A program made the position numbers and the translations under genes. A model generated the notes under the pieces. It ran no database searches. It was not told the DNA's origin and saw only the letters and a list, made by a program, of their open reading frames with translations. Shown in pieces: positions 16,581 through 26,276 of a stretch of 50,399 bases of DNA (positions within the stretch are counted from its first letter, which is position 1; each line of letters opens with the position of its first letter). Source of the stretch: Bacteriovoracaceae bacterium (GTDB taxonomy: Bacteria; Bdellovibrionota; Bacteriovoracia; Bacteriovoracales; Bacteriovoracaceae); the NCBI GenBank assembly GCA_023137315.1, contig JAGLPP010000088.1, positions 1-50,399 of the forward strand, written 5' to 3'.

Positions 16581-16679
16581 ATTAAAGAAATTATTACATA
16601 ACGCATCACCCTATTCCTGACTATATTGTATAAGTACACATTAAAGTCGACCAATTTAATGGATCAAACGAGGATGTTT

Positions 16680-18182
16680 ATGCGAAGACTTGCTCTAATC
16701 ACAATAATACTGGGTCTTTTTATTTCCTCTGCCGGAAAATGTACGGAAACAGATCAATACACGACCATGTTTTATAAAATTGAGGATTCAACCGAAATTT
16801 TTGACAATCTTGTTAATAAGGTCATAAAAATCATCGCTGACAACTGGGAGGGCCCACGGAATGATCACCGCTTCGTTGAATTGGTAACAAACTCCTTCGA
16901 CGACACTCAAATGGAAGTATGGGTAAAAAACAACCCACAGGTGGATTCCATGACAATCCTGAGGGGAAACATCTATGATAACACCAACTTACTGGATTCT
17001 CCTATTATCAGTTGGGTTAAAAAAAGCACTTCCTTTTCACTTTCCAATGTACAAATGGGGCCGGACAAAATCACACATTTCATGGGCGTTGGATCAGTCT
17101 ATTATCGAGTGGCCGAAATACGTTATTCCCACCTATCTCCAGAGGACAGACAAAAAAAGGCCATAAAATACGGAATCTCAACTGAAAAAAGAAAATGGGG
17201 AGGATGGACTACCAGAATATTTTCCAATGCGGACCTTGTATCCAATTATGAAGGATTACTGTTTCTTTTGGGACTATTTCAAGACAATATCGTAAATGGC
17301 AAAAAGGCAATCATTCGCTGGGAAAACAACCGCCCACATATACAGAGAAAATTCACATTCTCGGATCATATAAATGAATACTGGAATGAGGCCAAAAATC
17401 CAAATTCCTTTGGCTTTCCCATGAAATATGACATTAAAAGAGTTCTAAGAAGCTATTGTGATACAGAATTTTACAAAAAAAATCCGCAACATTTCATGGC
17501 CATTCAAGACGAAACACTTAAAGAAAAATATTCCCATCTTGGTTTTAAAGACACAAAACAGTTTCACATGAATTATGTCTGCGCAAAGAAAAGTGAAGAT
17601 GACAAAAAAGATGAATCTGAAAATTCACAGGACTCCATACCAATCGTCACCCCATTCCCTGTTGTTGAATTATTGGCACAGCCACTTATTGACACCGACA
17701 ACCATTCATTTTTCAAATTCAAAGACAGTAGACTACCCTTGTGCAAGAGAAAAATAAAAAAGGCCAGAGTGGAATTTTCCATCATTCAGGACTGGTACCG
17801 AAAATATCTCAAAAATATGGAAAATCATGATATGTCCAATGGCGAAGCAAGTGTTGACGACTATATAGCAAGAAATGGACTTCGCAATCTTGAGACAAAA
17901 ACATGGTCACGACAACTCGACAAGGATCATTTGCAAACCTGCATAACCATAGTGCTCCCAATGAATGAATATACAAAAACAAAGAAAACCAGAAAGGGCC
18001 TTAAGGCACAAATCCGCTCCTGTTCCACTAAAAACCTGTTAAATCAAAATGTGGAATTGACCAAACGCTACATCATCAGCATATACGATCAACCAATGTT
18101 TTCAATTGAGGGCTATATGGAATTTGATGATCTTGATGCCTATATCTTCAGAACAACACCAAAAAAGTGTAAATGGCTCTAA
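16680..18182 (+). CDS. Exported protein of unknown function, about 500 residues
   Basis: I do not recognise this protein. The chosen ATG has GAGG six bases upstream and gives a signal peptide (MRRLALITIILGLFISSAGKC, cleaved near residue 20). The mature chain is rich in aromatic and charged residues. One stretch looks conserved in character: ITHFMGVGSVYYRVAE, then RKWGGWTTRIFSNADLVSNYEGLLFLLGLF at about residues 125-205. Scattered His, Asp and Glu there could be catalytic, but no enzyme motif is identified. No membrane segment follows the signal. It stands alone, divergent from the chemoreceptor and convergent with the nucleoside phosphorylase gene. Confidence 0.75.
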   Translation: MRRLALITIILGLFISSAGKCTETDQYTTMFYKIEDSTEIFDNLVNKVIKIIADNWEGPRNDHRFVELVTNSFDDTQMEVWVKNNPQVDSMTILRGNIYDNTNLLDSPIISWVKKSTSFSLSNVQMGPDKITHFMGVGSVYYRVAEIRYSHLSPEDRQKKAIKYGISTEKRKWGGWTTRIFSNADLVSNYEGLLFLLGLFQDNIVNGKKAIIRWENNRPHIQRKFTFSDHINEYWNEAKNPNSFGFPMKYDIKRVLRSYCDTEFYKKNPQHFMAIQDETLKEKYSHLGFKDTKQFHMNYVCAKKSEDDKKDESENSQDSIPIVTPFPVVELLAQPLIDTDNHSFFKFKDSRLPLCKRKIKKARVEFSIIQDWYRKYLKNMENHDMSNGEASVDDYIARNGLRNLETKTWSRQLDKDHLQTCITIVLPMNEYTKTKKTRKGLKAQIRSCSTKNLLNQNVELTKRYIISIYDQPMFSIEGYMEFDDLDAYIFRTTPKKCKWL

Positions 18183-18190
18183 CATCGACG

Positions 18191-18943
18191 TTATAGTTCG
18201 CTGGCGACCACGGCCGTTTTACCAAGCGTATCCATTACTTTTTTATTAAAAAATTCAGGTTGCCATTTTCCTCCGGCCAGTGAATCGCTTACAGTAACAA
18301 CTGCGGCAATCTCCACTTTTTTATACTTTGCAACAGCAAAAAGTGCGGCCAGCTCCATTTCAACAACCAACGCCCCCCTGCTCGAAAAATACTTAACATC
18401 CTCCATGGTTTCCCTGTATGGCGCATCGGTTGTCCATGCCGCTCCCCTTTTAAACCTGTATCCTTTTTCACCAAGCTTGTTCTCCAAAAGATTACACAGG
18501 CCTTCGCTTGCATGAATATCCTCTGAAGAATCCAGGTAATGATGAGAGGTTCCCTCATCACGAAAAGCACGATCACAAAGAATAATCTCACCCGGATTAA
18601 TTTCCTGTACGATTGAACCTGCAATCCCCACAACAATGAATTTTTTCACACCCCACGCTGCAAACTCATCCATGGCACAAGCTGCGGCCGGAGCACCCAT
18701 ACGAAAGGTACACACCCCAAGCTTTTCTTCCTCCAGAATGGTGGAAAAACGCATTCCTTTTATTTTAGGGGAATCATATTTTTTCGTCAGGGCCTTTTGG
18801 GCCTCTGGCTGGAAACAAATTATCAGGGTTTCGGGAGCAGCAACATCGTTCCATTTTCCATTCCTTTTAAGAAATTCAATGAAACCTTCCGACGTCACAA
18901 TCGACTTTGAATGTTCACACTTACCGGTTTTTATAATACCCAT
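18191..18943 (-). CDS. Nucleoside phosphorylase (uridine phosphorylase-like)
   Basis: It belongs to the PNP/UDP phosphorylase superfamily, which splits nucleosides with phosphate into base and (deoxy)ribose 1-phosphate. The 250 residues show FRMGAPAAACAMDEFAAWGVKKFIVVGIAGSI, IILCDRAFRDEGTSHHYL, AAWTTDAPYRETMED and the nucleoside-binding VVEMELAALFAVAKYKKVEIAAVVTVSDSL. The Glu-Met-Glu and the SDS motif match the uridine phosphorylase/MTAN branch. It follows the SSS transporter by 31 bases on the same strand, suggesting that the transporter imports nucleosides; substrate choice (uridine, purine nucleoside) is not determined. Confidence 0.87.
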   Translation of the reverse strand: MGIIKTGKCEHSKSIVTSEGFIEFLKRNGKWNDVAAPETLIICFQPEAQKALTKKYDSPKIKGMRFSTILEEEKLGVCTFRMGAPAAACAMDEFAAWGVKKFIVVGIAGSIVQEINPGEIILCDRAFRDEGTSHHYLDSSEDIHASEGLCNLLENKLGEKGYRFKRGAAWTTDAPYRETMEDVKYFSSRGALVVEMELAALFAVAKYKKVEIAAVVTVSDSLAGGKWQPEFFNKKVMDTLGKTAVVASEL

Positions 18944-18974
18944 GAAAACTCACAAAAATAAGGGACGGACCCCC

Positions 18975-20885
18975 TTAAAAGATCTTTTCAATGGTTATAA
19001 GCCGATTGTCCAAAAACATTCCATTTTTGTAGGTACTCTTGCTCATGACGATTTTGTCATCACCAAGATTATGAACAGCTCCGGCATGTGTATGAACCGA
19101 ACGAAGTCCTCCGAGCCACCATCTGGAATCTTCTACGTAAACAATATCACCAACATTCGCTTTCATCCTGCTCATCACGCTCTCTGAAAGTGAAACAATA
19201 TTTTCGGCAAAATTTTCATCTAATTCAACAACAAGACGTCGGACTTTTTTCCCAACCGCCTCATTAACATTTTTATCGCCCTTGTATTTTTGCTTGGCAA
19301 TCCCGAGGGTGCAAATGGTAAGACCTTCCGACTTTTCCATTGGATCGGCTGCTGTAAGCCAGGTTACGGTAATACCAACAAAAGCGGTAATACTCATACC
19401 GAAAAGCGCCCTCATATAAATATACTTTTGCGAGAGCATGTCCTTTCCCAGTACCAGCCACGCAAGAGGATCAATAAATGTCGGCCAGAAAATTGTAAGC
19501 ACTGTAAAAACCGAACCGACAACCATTGAAACACAGGCAGCTTTGGCGTTGAATCTTCTCCAAAACGCCCCTAGAAAAATGGTTGTAACGATGGAAGGAA
19601 TAATAACCATGATTCCCTTGTAATGAATGGACATCAAGGATCCTTTCAGATTGACGAAAAAGAAAACCAGACACAAACCAATAAGCGCAGTCAGTGCGGA
19701 AACCCAGCGGGCAGCAATCAGATAATGTCTGTCACTTGCCTTTGGTTTCAACAACGGTTTGTAGATATCATAGATTCCAATCGCAGCACAGGCGTTAATC
19801 AGTGTGTCGACGGTTGACATAAGTGCAGCAGTCAAAGCGGCAATAACAAAACCAAAAACAATCGCATTATGATGAAGGCACTCCCAGGCAACAACAATAA
19901 ATGTATGAAAGTGATTGGCGATATGAATAGGATTGATTCCTTCCAAGACTCCACCCATGGCCGCTTGTTTTACGACAAGGGATTTTGCAATCCATCCAAC
20001 AGCACCAACAATAATAGCTGAAAATGGAAGAGTAAAAAGAACATTAAAGACGGCCGCTTTTCTTCCCTCATTCACGGACTTAAGGGCGAGATACCTCATA
20101 ATGAAGCCCTGATTCATGAACGTAAAGGCAATGGAGCCGGCAAGCGCTTCACCCCAATAGAGTCCTGCTGTATTAAACTTGTAGTCATTAAAAAGATGTA
20201 CAAAGGGCAGTCTGTGGGAAACCGGAAGCCACGACCACCATTCACCAAATCCACCGAGTGCCACTATACCGGCACCAATAGCGATACCACCGGCAATATA
20301 CAGCATAATTCCCTGGGCAAGATCGGTGAAGATAACTGCCGTCTGACCTCCGAAGGTGACGTAGCCACCAAGAATCAGCGTTGCAACCGGAACAGTGTAC
20401 AACATTGGTATGCCTAGGAGTCCCTCCAACGCAATACCTATCGTGAAAAGATTGTAGCCGATATAGAAAAACATATAGGCCATGATAATCAAAAGAGCGA
20501 TATATCTCGCGGTATTATTGAAACGTCTGGCGAAATATTCGGGAATGGATCGGATCCTGGCGAAATAAATAATAGGCAACCAACCGAACATAAAAAACGG
20601 AACGATAAACCAGTCATTGGTGTAGGTCATCGCCGAAGACAGACCTGTTTCGAGTCCCTGTTGGGAGTATTTTAAATAGCTATAGGAACCGATACCAGTG
20701 GCAATCATGGAGGCAGCACCAAGCCACCACGCAAATCTTTGTCCTGAAAAAAAGAAGTCATTGACGTCCTTGGAGAATCTCGAAAAAATTCCTCCAAAAC
20801 AAGCAATCAAGACAAAGTAGATAACCATTACGGTTCCAATGGTCATAAGAACCGAAGAAGATAAATTCAATCCACTCATTTCCAT
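18975..20885 (-). CDS. Sodium:solute symporter (SSS family) with C-terminal cytoplasmic domain
   Basis: A sodium-driven importer of the SLC5/SSS type, 636 residues. Thirteen or so hydrophobic segments fill residues 10-525, with family blocks FFFSGQRFAWWLGAASMIATGIGS, RSIPEYFARRFN, FGGQTAVIFTDLAQGIML and AALMSTVDTLINACAAI. After the last helix there is a soluble tail of about 100 residues (KVRRLVVELDENF...VGDIVYVEDSRWWLGGLRSVHTHAG) that is not part of the minimal transporter and may gate or sense. The ATG at 20883-20885 has GGGGGA upstream. The preceding small membrane protein and the following nucleoside phosphorylase form one unit with it; nucleoside transport is inferred from that context. 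Confidence 0.88.
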   Translation of the reverse strand: MEMSGLNLSSSVLMTIGTVMVIYFVLIACFGGIFSRFSKDVNDFFFSGQRFAWWLGAASMIATGIGSYSYLKYSQQGLETGLSSAMTYTNDWFIVPFFMFGWLPIIYFARIRSIPEYFARRFNNTARYIALLIIMAYMFFYIGYNLFTIGIALEGLLGIPMLYTVPVATLILGGYVTFGGQTAVIFTDLAQGIMLYIAGGIAIGAGIVALGGFGEWWSWLPVSHRLPFVHLFNDYKFNTAGLYWGEALAGSIAFTFMNQGFIMRYLALKSVNEGRKAAVFNVLFTLPFSAIIVGAVGWIAKSLVVKQAAMGGVLEGINPIHIANHFHTFIVVAWECLHHNAIVFGFVIAALTAALMSTVDTLINACAAIGIYDIYKPLLKPKASDRHYLIAARWVSALTALIGLCLVFFFVNLKGSLMSIHYKGIMVIIPSIVTTIFLGAFWRRFNAKAACVSMVVGSVFTVLTIFWPTFIDPLAWLVLGKDMLSQKYIYMRALFGMSITAFVGITVTWLTAADPMEKSEGLTICTLGIAKQKYKGDKNVNEAVGKKVRRLVVELDENFAENIVSLSESVMSRMKANVGDIVYVEDSRWWLGGLRSVHTHAGAVHNLGDDKIVMSKSTYKNGMFLDNRLITIEKIF

Positions 20886-20895
20886 TTTCGTCCCC

Positions 20896-21213
20896 CTAAC
20901 CCTTCACCGGCATGTGCAGCGCAAGTAAAATCCAAACAATATGTCCTACGGCAAATATAAGGAATCCAGCAATAAGCCATCCAAACCAGAAGGTATCACG
21001 ACCACGACCAAGCTTCACTGCACCCGTCTTAAAAATCAAAAGCAAACCAATCATGAAGGTCACAAAACCAAAACCATACTGGTATAGGTAACAGGCCCAT
21101 GGATTTCCGGCATCAAAATTATTCAAAATAATTCTTGGAAAAATGTAAATAAAGGCCAAGATTAATATGGCCATTATGGGAATTAACACTTTGTTGTTAC
21201 TGGTTTTTTCCAT
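20896..21213 (-). CDS. Small membrane protein paired with the SSS symporter
   Basis: A 105-residue protein with three predicted transmembrane segments (about 9-29, 43-63, 74-98). It lies ten bases upstream of the symporter and has an AAGGAG site. Small two- or three-helix proteins adjoining SSS genes (such as the DUF4212 partners of acetate permeases) are known accessory subunits; this one has a similar layout but I cannot assign it to that family by sequence. The basic loop KTGAVKLGRGRDTFW is a visible landmark. It is probably an accessory or stabilising subunit of the transporter. Confidence 0.7.
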   Translation of the reverse strand: MEKTSNNKVLIPIMAILILAFIYIFPRIILNNFDAGNPWACYLYQYGFGFVTFMIGLLLIFKTGAVKLGRGRDTFWFGWLIAGFLIFAVGHIVWILLALHMPVKG

Positions 21214-21230
21214 TAAAGCGCTCCTTTTTC

Positions 21231-21271
21231 AGAATCCGGACAAGTCTCATAAAAATGAGTGATTCTGTCAA
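21231..21271 (-). promoter_or_regulatory. Inverted repeat and possible -35 upstream of the transporter operon
   Basis: Nested arms AGAATC/GATTCT (21231-21236, 21261-21266) and CTCAT/ATGAG (21246-21250, 21255-21259) form an interrupted hairpin between ychJ and the transporter operon. TTGACA on the minus strand (21266-21271) matches a -35 box, but no good -10 sits at the right distance. It could be an operator, or the end of the upstream transcript. Confidence 0.25.
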
Positions 21272-21297
21272 GAATTAAAAGTCACAAACTATGCCAA

Positions 21298-21786
21298 CTA
21301 TTTATTCAAACAACACTTTTTATTTTTTTTTCCACTACCGCATGGACATGGATCATTGCGACCCACTTTTGGAGCACTTCTAACGATCTGATTTGTTATC
21401 ACCTGGCCATCAATAAAATACCACTGGCCGTCTTTTCTTTGAAATTCACTCACCTCATGATGTGTGTTTTTAATTCCCTTTGATTCATAATGGGCCTTAA
21501 ACTCAACGATCCCCTCATCATCACCTTCCAATCCTTTCTCAGTCTGTACTATTTCAAGACCGTGCCACTTGGAACCAAGTGCCCATTCCCTGATGTTATC
21601 CACATCGAAATTTTCACTATCATCTGGATCATGGGTTTTTTCGATATAATCCAGCTCACCTTTGGCAAATGCGCTGTACCTTGCACGCATGGTCTCTTCG
21701 GCCGTCAGAGGATTTTTATCCCCCTGATGATAAGGTAAACAACATTCCTCATATTTTTTTCCTGTATTGCAGGGACACTTTGTCAT
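21298..21786 (-). CDS. ychJ: YchJ-family protein with two SEC-C metal-binding motifs
   Basis: The 162-residue protein has an N-terminal [13 protein letters not shown] and a C-terminal [15 protein letters not shown], both SEC-C zinc-binding motifs, flanking a central NTF2-like domain with the family block [27 protein letters not shown]. This arrangement and length match YchJ (UPF0225). The biochemical role is not established; SEC-C motifs in SecA bind zinc and contact SecB or ribosomes. It follows a methyltransferase gene by nine bases on the same strand. Confidence in family is high, in function low. Confidence 0.9.
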   Translation of the reverse strand: MTKCPCNTGKKYEECCLPYHQGDKNPLTAEETMRARYSAFAKGELDYIEKTHDPDDSENFDVDNIREWALGSKWHGLEIVQTEKGLEGDDEGIVEFKAHYESKGIKNTHHEVSEFQRKDGQWYFIDGQVITNQIVRSAPKVGRNDPCPCGSGKKNKKCCLNK

Positions 21787-21795
21787 TAATCCTCC

Positions 21796-22464
21796 TCAAA
21801 ATCTAAAAAGAAGTTCAGTAAAAGCAGTTGAACTCCCATCAAAATGTACCTTACTTTCAAGAAGGCGACTAGAAACAAATGCAAAATAAGGACTGATCAT
21901 TTTTAGATATTTGCTTCTACTTCTTCTGATGGCATAGACATCCTTAAATTCAAGTTCATGGATTTGTCTGTCGAGTTCCTTGTTGGTTGGAACTGTAAAA
22001 TATAAATATTTTACCTTGCGTGCCATAACAGGCAACACCTTTTCAATTTCAGCATCGGATAGATATTGAAAAACAGAAGTACAGATTCCTAAATCAAAAA
22101 TATCGTGATTTTTTGAATGACTCTTGCACCAGGTAAGAATATCCATTTTCTCAATTTTCACATTCATACTTCTTACGGCCTTGAGATTCACCTTGTTTTT
22201 AACGATGTTAAACATCCATGATGAAGGCTCTATTCCGTAAGCAGTATGTGGAAGAAAGACCTTTAGCATTTCACGAAAAAGCCATCCCATGCCAAATCCA
22301 AAGTCCACCACACGACTTACATCCACATATTCAAGTTCGAGCAAATACTTTAGATAGTTGGCATGCTCTGTGGCATTTCCAACACAATCCATGGACACCG
22401 GATCAGAATAATTTTCCGTCCAGTAAGTCTCATCAAACCCGGATACTCCATTACTTTTCATCAT
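21796..22464 (-). CDS. SAM-dependent methyltransferase-like protein
   Basis: A class I Rossmann-fold methyltransferase is indicated by VVDFGFGMGWLFREML (motif I, about 51-66), YGIEPSSWM (motif II), EKMDILTWC and FDLGICTSVFQYLSDAEIEKVLP (motif IV region). The N-terminus has DETYWTENYSDPVS, seen in several small-molecule methyltransferases. The C-terminal part (REL...SPYFAFVSSRLLES) is not typed. The substrate is unknown. A GGGGGGAA site precedes the ATG pair at the start. It is translated just ahead of ychJ. Confidence 0.75.
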   Translation of the reverse strand: MMKSNGVSGFDETYWTENYSDPVSMDCVGNATEHANYLKYLLELEYVDVSRVVDFGFGMGWLFREMLKVFLPHTAYGIEPSSWMFNIVKNKVNLKAVRSMNVKIEKMDILTWCKSHSKNHDIFDLGICTSVFQYLSDAEIEKVLPVMARKVKYLYFTVPTNKELDRQIHELEFKDVYAIRRSRSKYLKMISPYFAFVSSRLLESKVHFDGSSTAFTELLFRF

Positions 22465-22613
22465 TTCCCCCCGAATGAGGCATCATAACCGACCGGTCCT
22501 AAAGATGAAACTTTTAAACGAGAAGATATGCGTCACAGCTACAATTAAAACAAATCCCCAATTAACCGAAAAGAATATCAACAGTGAGCGTTTATAGCTC
22601 TCAAAGAGGACAC

Positions 22614-23366
22614 ATGAATATCAATGATAAAATGCAGTGTAAAAAGATCTATCGCGGCCAGATGAACTTTTTTCACAAAAACCGAATTTATGCTGAAGAA
22701 AATTTCGATGTTTATAAGGATACCAAGGTCATGGATATGGCCTTCATTTCAACATTACACAGCAGGACCACAACCGGCGAACTGATGCAAATCAAGACCT
22801 ACTATGAAATCAATAAAAACTGGACTCCCAACAAGGTGATTGTGGAAAAAAAAATGGGCGAAAAATTTTCGATTGAATCCTACGCCTTCAATAGTCAAAC
22901 AAGTTCCATTCATTATTCCTTTTCAAACAGTTCAATCTCAACCGAACATGTGATGAATACCAATCCGAAATTTCACATAACCACACCTACTGCGGCATCA
23001 AGCATGCTCTTCATCCAAACAAAAAAATTCGATGCCACCTCCAGTAATGAATGTGTCGTCGTTGTAAGCGAAAATCAATGGTTCTATGAAAAACCTCCGA
23101 AAACCAGCAACCTATATCTTGAAAAACTCAGTCTCACCAGCGAACCGCTGACTTTAAACAAAAGCGTTGTCCAGAATGTCAGATACAGGATTTACAATAC
23201 TCACCTTCTTGGCTCCGCAGATCCACGAAAAAAGGATGAAATTGGCGAGGATGTTCTGGAACCGGTATTTGTCTATCTAAGCCAGCATGTATCCATTCCA
23301 TATATTTTGGAGAATGAAGACAACAAAATCATGATTAAATTCCTTCGTGATCTGGACAACGATTAG
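22614..23366 (+). CDS. Cytoplasmic protein of unknown function
   Basis: I do not recognise this 250-residue protein. The ATG at 22614 has AGAGGA five bases upstream; a GTG at 22584 has no such site. No signal peptide or membrane segment is present. It looks like an all-beta protein, rich in Ser, Thr and Asn with alternating hydrophobics (TGELMQIKTYYEINKNW, ESYAFNSQTSSIHYSFS). A resemblance to a lipocalin-like or beta-barrel fold is possible but unproven. It is divergent from the methyltransferase and convergent with the helicase. Confidence 0.65.
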   Translation: MNINDKMQCKKIYRGQMNFFHKNRIYAEENFDVYKDTKVMDMAFISTLHSRTTTGELMQIKTYYEINKNWTPNKVIVEKKMGEKFSIESYAFNSQTSSIHYSFSNSSISTEHVMNTNPKFHITTPTAASSMLFIQTKKFDATSSNECVVVVSENQWFYEKPPKTSNLYLEKLSLTSEPLTLNKSVVQNVRYRIYNTHLLGSADPRKKDEIGEDVLEPVFVYLSQHVSIPYILENEDNKIMIKFLRDLDND

Positions 23367-23369
23367 ACC

Positions 23370-26276
23370 CTAACGCGTTGGATGCTTTTCAAGAATAAAT
23401 TCCTTGATTCCCTGACAAGCTTCCTCCAAAGGTGCACGGATAATCTGGTATGGTTTCATCAGCCTCATTACCTTTTGCATTGTTGCCCCTTTCCATTTCT
23501 TAAGACGCGAATCCACCACTATTACTCCGCCAAAATCATTCTCAGTACGAAGGAGTCTTCCAAGTTTCTGATGCAGTGATCTTGTTCGATGGGCAAGATA
23601 ATAATCCGTAAATTCATTTCCAATTTCCCTCTCAAAAAAATCCCTTCTCTCATTAATCACCAAATCCTGCCTCATATCCGGAATCTTATCGATAAAGATG
23701 AACTGAAGGGTATCTCCTGGAACATCAATACCTTCCCCGAAGGATTCCATTCCGAGAAGAATTCCTCCGGAACTTTTTTTAAATTCCTCGACAACCTGTG
23801 TTCCCATACCCTGGATAAATAATGGAATTTCACCCTCAAATTCATCAAGAAGCACTTCTCTGGCGATTTCAAAACGGGCCCTCGCAGAAAAAAGAAATAA
23901 CGAACGCCCCTCAATTTCCCTTACCAGCTTGATAACCGGTTTCAGCGTCGTTTTCACGAAGGACGGATTATAAAGAGGAAGCGTATCATCCGAAAAATAC
24001 ACCTTGGTTTTTTGCTCATAATCATAAACGGCCGGTAAAAAATATCCCTTGTTAAATCTTTTTTCCGGCGGCAGATACAAATATCCAGTGGCCCATTCAA
24101 TTCCCTTTGTTCCACGGTCTCCGCTTGCATTTCCCAAAGTCGCTGAAGTAAAAACGACAGATGATGAAACTTCCAGAAGTCCGTCGTGAAGAACACGCCC
24201 AACATTAATCGGTGCCGAAAGAAATTCATATCCATATGTTTCATGAAAGCGAATTGATCCAACAAAATCCTTCGGACAATCCAAAACATGATCCAGGGCA
24301 AGTTTTGTATCCTCCAATATTCCCATGAATTTTTCAAACCTGCTCAACGCCACTATCTCATTTTCATCATCAAGATCCTTCATCTCCCATCTGGAAAGAT
24401 ATGGAATAAGAACTTCCAGACAATCCCCCACCACGTTCCTGATACTTTCAAGATGGTTTCGAATTGATTTTGCCAACCCGGACGTATCTGACATGAACAT
24501 TCGGGCCTCATTCCAATAAATATCCGTATAGCGTGGAAGTTTTTTGAAAAAACATTCCACCAAATCCGGAAGTTCTTTCAAGTGATCCCCTAATATTTGG
24601 GCCGAAGACAGCACCTGCTCACGAATATCATTAATAATTCTTGTTGCCTCCCCCTCATTCTCCTCATAAGCGGCCAGAAGATAAAACATTGAACCGATTC
24701 CATGAAGATGAACAAGGTTTGAATGCAATCCCTGAAGCCCCTCCTTGGTGGTTTCATGTGTAAATGACCTCGTAACCTCACCTTCTATTTTATGGGCCTC
24801 ATCAACTATCACATGCATTGGACGGGGAAACCCTCGGGGCCAGGAAAACATCAGGGCATGATTACCCACAATAATGGATGCGTCCTTCGCTTCACGAAGT
24901 CCCCTTTGATAGGAACAATCAGAAGAAAATGGACAACTGCGTCCGGCACATGAACGAAAATCCACGGCCCAGGCGGATTCCCGGGATCTTGCGTAGGAAA
25001 ATTTTCTTTTGAAAATATGGGGAAAATCATCCCTGTGTATGGTTTTATCCGAAGATTCCCTGGCATTATGAAAAAAGATGAGTTCAAAATAAAGATCAAT
25101 AAACTGTTCTTCAAAATTCATTTCCAGTGGGGGTACTACCTTTTCCTCCTGTTCATTACGAAAAAGAAGTTCACAAAAATGATTGCCTGATCCAATAAGT
25201 CTTCTTATTTTTATTTTAGAATCAGGAAGACCAAGCATGGCGCGAATTTGTCCAACATCCTTGGCCATGATTTGATTTTGAAGTGTTTTGGTTCCAGTTG
25301 ATATCAAAACCTGCTTTCCTTCATTCATGGCAAACAAGATGGATGGCAGAAGATATCCAAGAGTCTTTCCAGTCCCCGTCGGTGCCTGAATCATGGAATG
25401 AATATTGTTTTTAAAGGACTGTCCGGTTTTGAAGGCCAGAATTTCCTGTGACTCCCTGAACATATACCCGGGAAATATCTCCCTTAGTCTTGGTTCATCC
25501 CTTAAAATATTTCTTATATTCTCACCTGAAAAATCCGTTTTAAAATGTTCTGTAATGTTTTCCAATCCTGTCACAACTTCATGCCTGGATTCCAAAATCG
25601 CTTCAACCCTTCCTTTTAGATCAAAATCAATTTGTGAGGCAATAAGCTCAAGTTCATCATCAGACAGATTGAAAAATGCAGCAAACCAGTAATTATCCGC
25701 AAATATTCTGTATTTTACCAAAAGAGAACTCAACGTATTTGCGAATACTGAATCACTTTTTACAAGTCCGACTGCTGTCAGCATTACTTTTAAAAGATCA
25801 AGGGAGTCTTCAAATCCACGGTGTTTTTCAGAGTCTCTAATTCCCCACTGTGTGATAAAGCTTTCAAGATTAAGCGTTGATTTACCAGGACACATCAGAC
25901 TCAGAAAAAAAAGACTATCATCATAGATTTCTCTCTCATCTGACCCGTCATCAATATAATCAAAATGTTCCTTCAAAAAGGATTCTTCAAATGCGGCATT
26001 ATGGGCAATAAGATGATAGCCCATAAGATCAAGTACATCATTTTTTACCTGCGACCATGGTGGGGCATTATGAACCATTTTATTGGTAATTCCAGTAAGC
26101 CTTTGAATAAAATGGGAAAGTTCCCCGTCAAATTGAACCAGCGAGGAAAATTTTCCTACAAGCTTCGTTCCTTCAAACTGAAGAAAGCCTACATCAATAA
26201 TCTTGTCACAAGCCGGATCAACTCCGGTTGTTTCAATATCAATCAATGCCCATTTTCCAAGCGGATGTTTACTCAT
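23370..26276 (-). CDS. dinG: DnaQ-like exonuclease fused to DinG-type helicase
   Basis: This 968-residue protein joins a 3'-5' exonuclease-like domain to a superfamily 2 iron-sulfur helicase, the layout of Gram-positive DinG. Residues 1-175 have DIETTG (Exo I), HNAAFEESFL (Exo II) and HRGFEDSLD (Exo III), so the nuclease site appears intact. The helicase has APTGTGKTLGYL (Walker A), CAGRSCPFSSDC plus a preceding Cys region for the FeS cluster, VDEAHKIEG (DEAH box), and late motifs GMESFGEGIDVPG and HQKLGRLLRTENDFG. It probably unwinds R-loops or D-loops and damaged DNA. Its ATG overlaps the yebC stop (ATGA), so the two are coupled. Confidence 0.92.
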   Translation of the reverse strand: MSKHPLGKWALIDIETTGVDPACDKIIDVGFLQFEGTKLVGKFSSLVQFDGELSHFIQRLTGITNKMVHNAPPWSQVKNDVLDLMGYHLIAHNAAFEESFLKEHFDYIDDGSDEREIYDDSLFFLSLMCPGKSTLNLESFITQWGIRDSEKHRGFEDSLDLLKVMLTAVGLVKSDSVFANTLSSLLVKYRIFADNYWFAAFFNLSDDELELIASQIDFDLKGRVEAILESRHEVVTGLENITEHFKTDFSGENIRNILRDEPRLREIFPGYMFRESQEILAFKTGQSFKNNIHSMIQAPTGTGKTLGYLLPSILFAMNEGKQVLISTGTKTLQNQIMAKDVGQIRAMLGLPDSKIKIRRLIGSGNHFCELLFRNEQEEKVVPPLEMNFEEQFIDLYFELIFFHNARESSDKTIHRDDFPHIFKRKFSYARSRESAWAVDFRSCAGRSCPFSSDCSYQRGLREAKDASIIVGNHALMFSWPRGFPRPMHVIVDEAHKIEGEVTRSFTHETTKEGLQGLHSNLVHLHGIGSMFYLLAAYEENEGEATRIINDIREQVLSSAQILGDHLKELPDLVECFFKKLPRYTDIYWNEARMFMSDTSGLAKSIRNHLESIRNVVGDCLEVLIPYLSRWEMKDLDDENEIVALSRFEKFMGILEDTKLALDHVLDCPKDFVGSIRFHETYGYEFLSAPINVGRVLHDGLLEVSSSVVFTSATLGNASGDRGTKGIEWATGYLYLPPEKRFNKGYFLPAVYDYEQKTKVYFSDDTLPLYNPSFVKTTLKPVIKLVREIEGRSLFLFSARARFEIAREVLLDEFEGEIPLFIQGMGTQVVEEFKKSSGGILLGMESFGEGIDVPGDTLQFIFIDKIPDMRQDLVINERRDFFEREIGNEFTDYYLAHRTRSLHQKLGRLLRTENDFGGVIVVDSRLKKWKGATMQKVMRLMKPYQIIRAPLEEACQGIKEFILEKHPTR

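Noticed and set aside
16680-16760. Lipoprotein signal on the large exported protein (SSAGKC)
   Set aside because: The residue before Cys is Lys, which does not fit a lipobox; an ordinary signal peptide is more likely.
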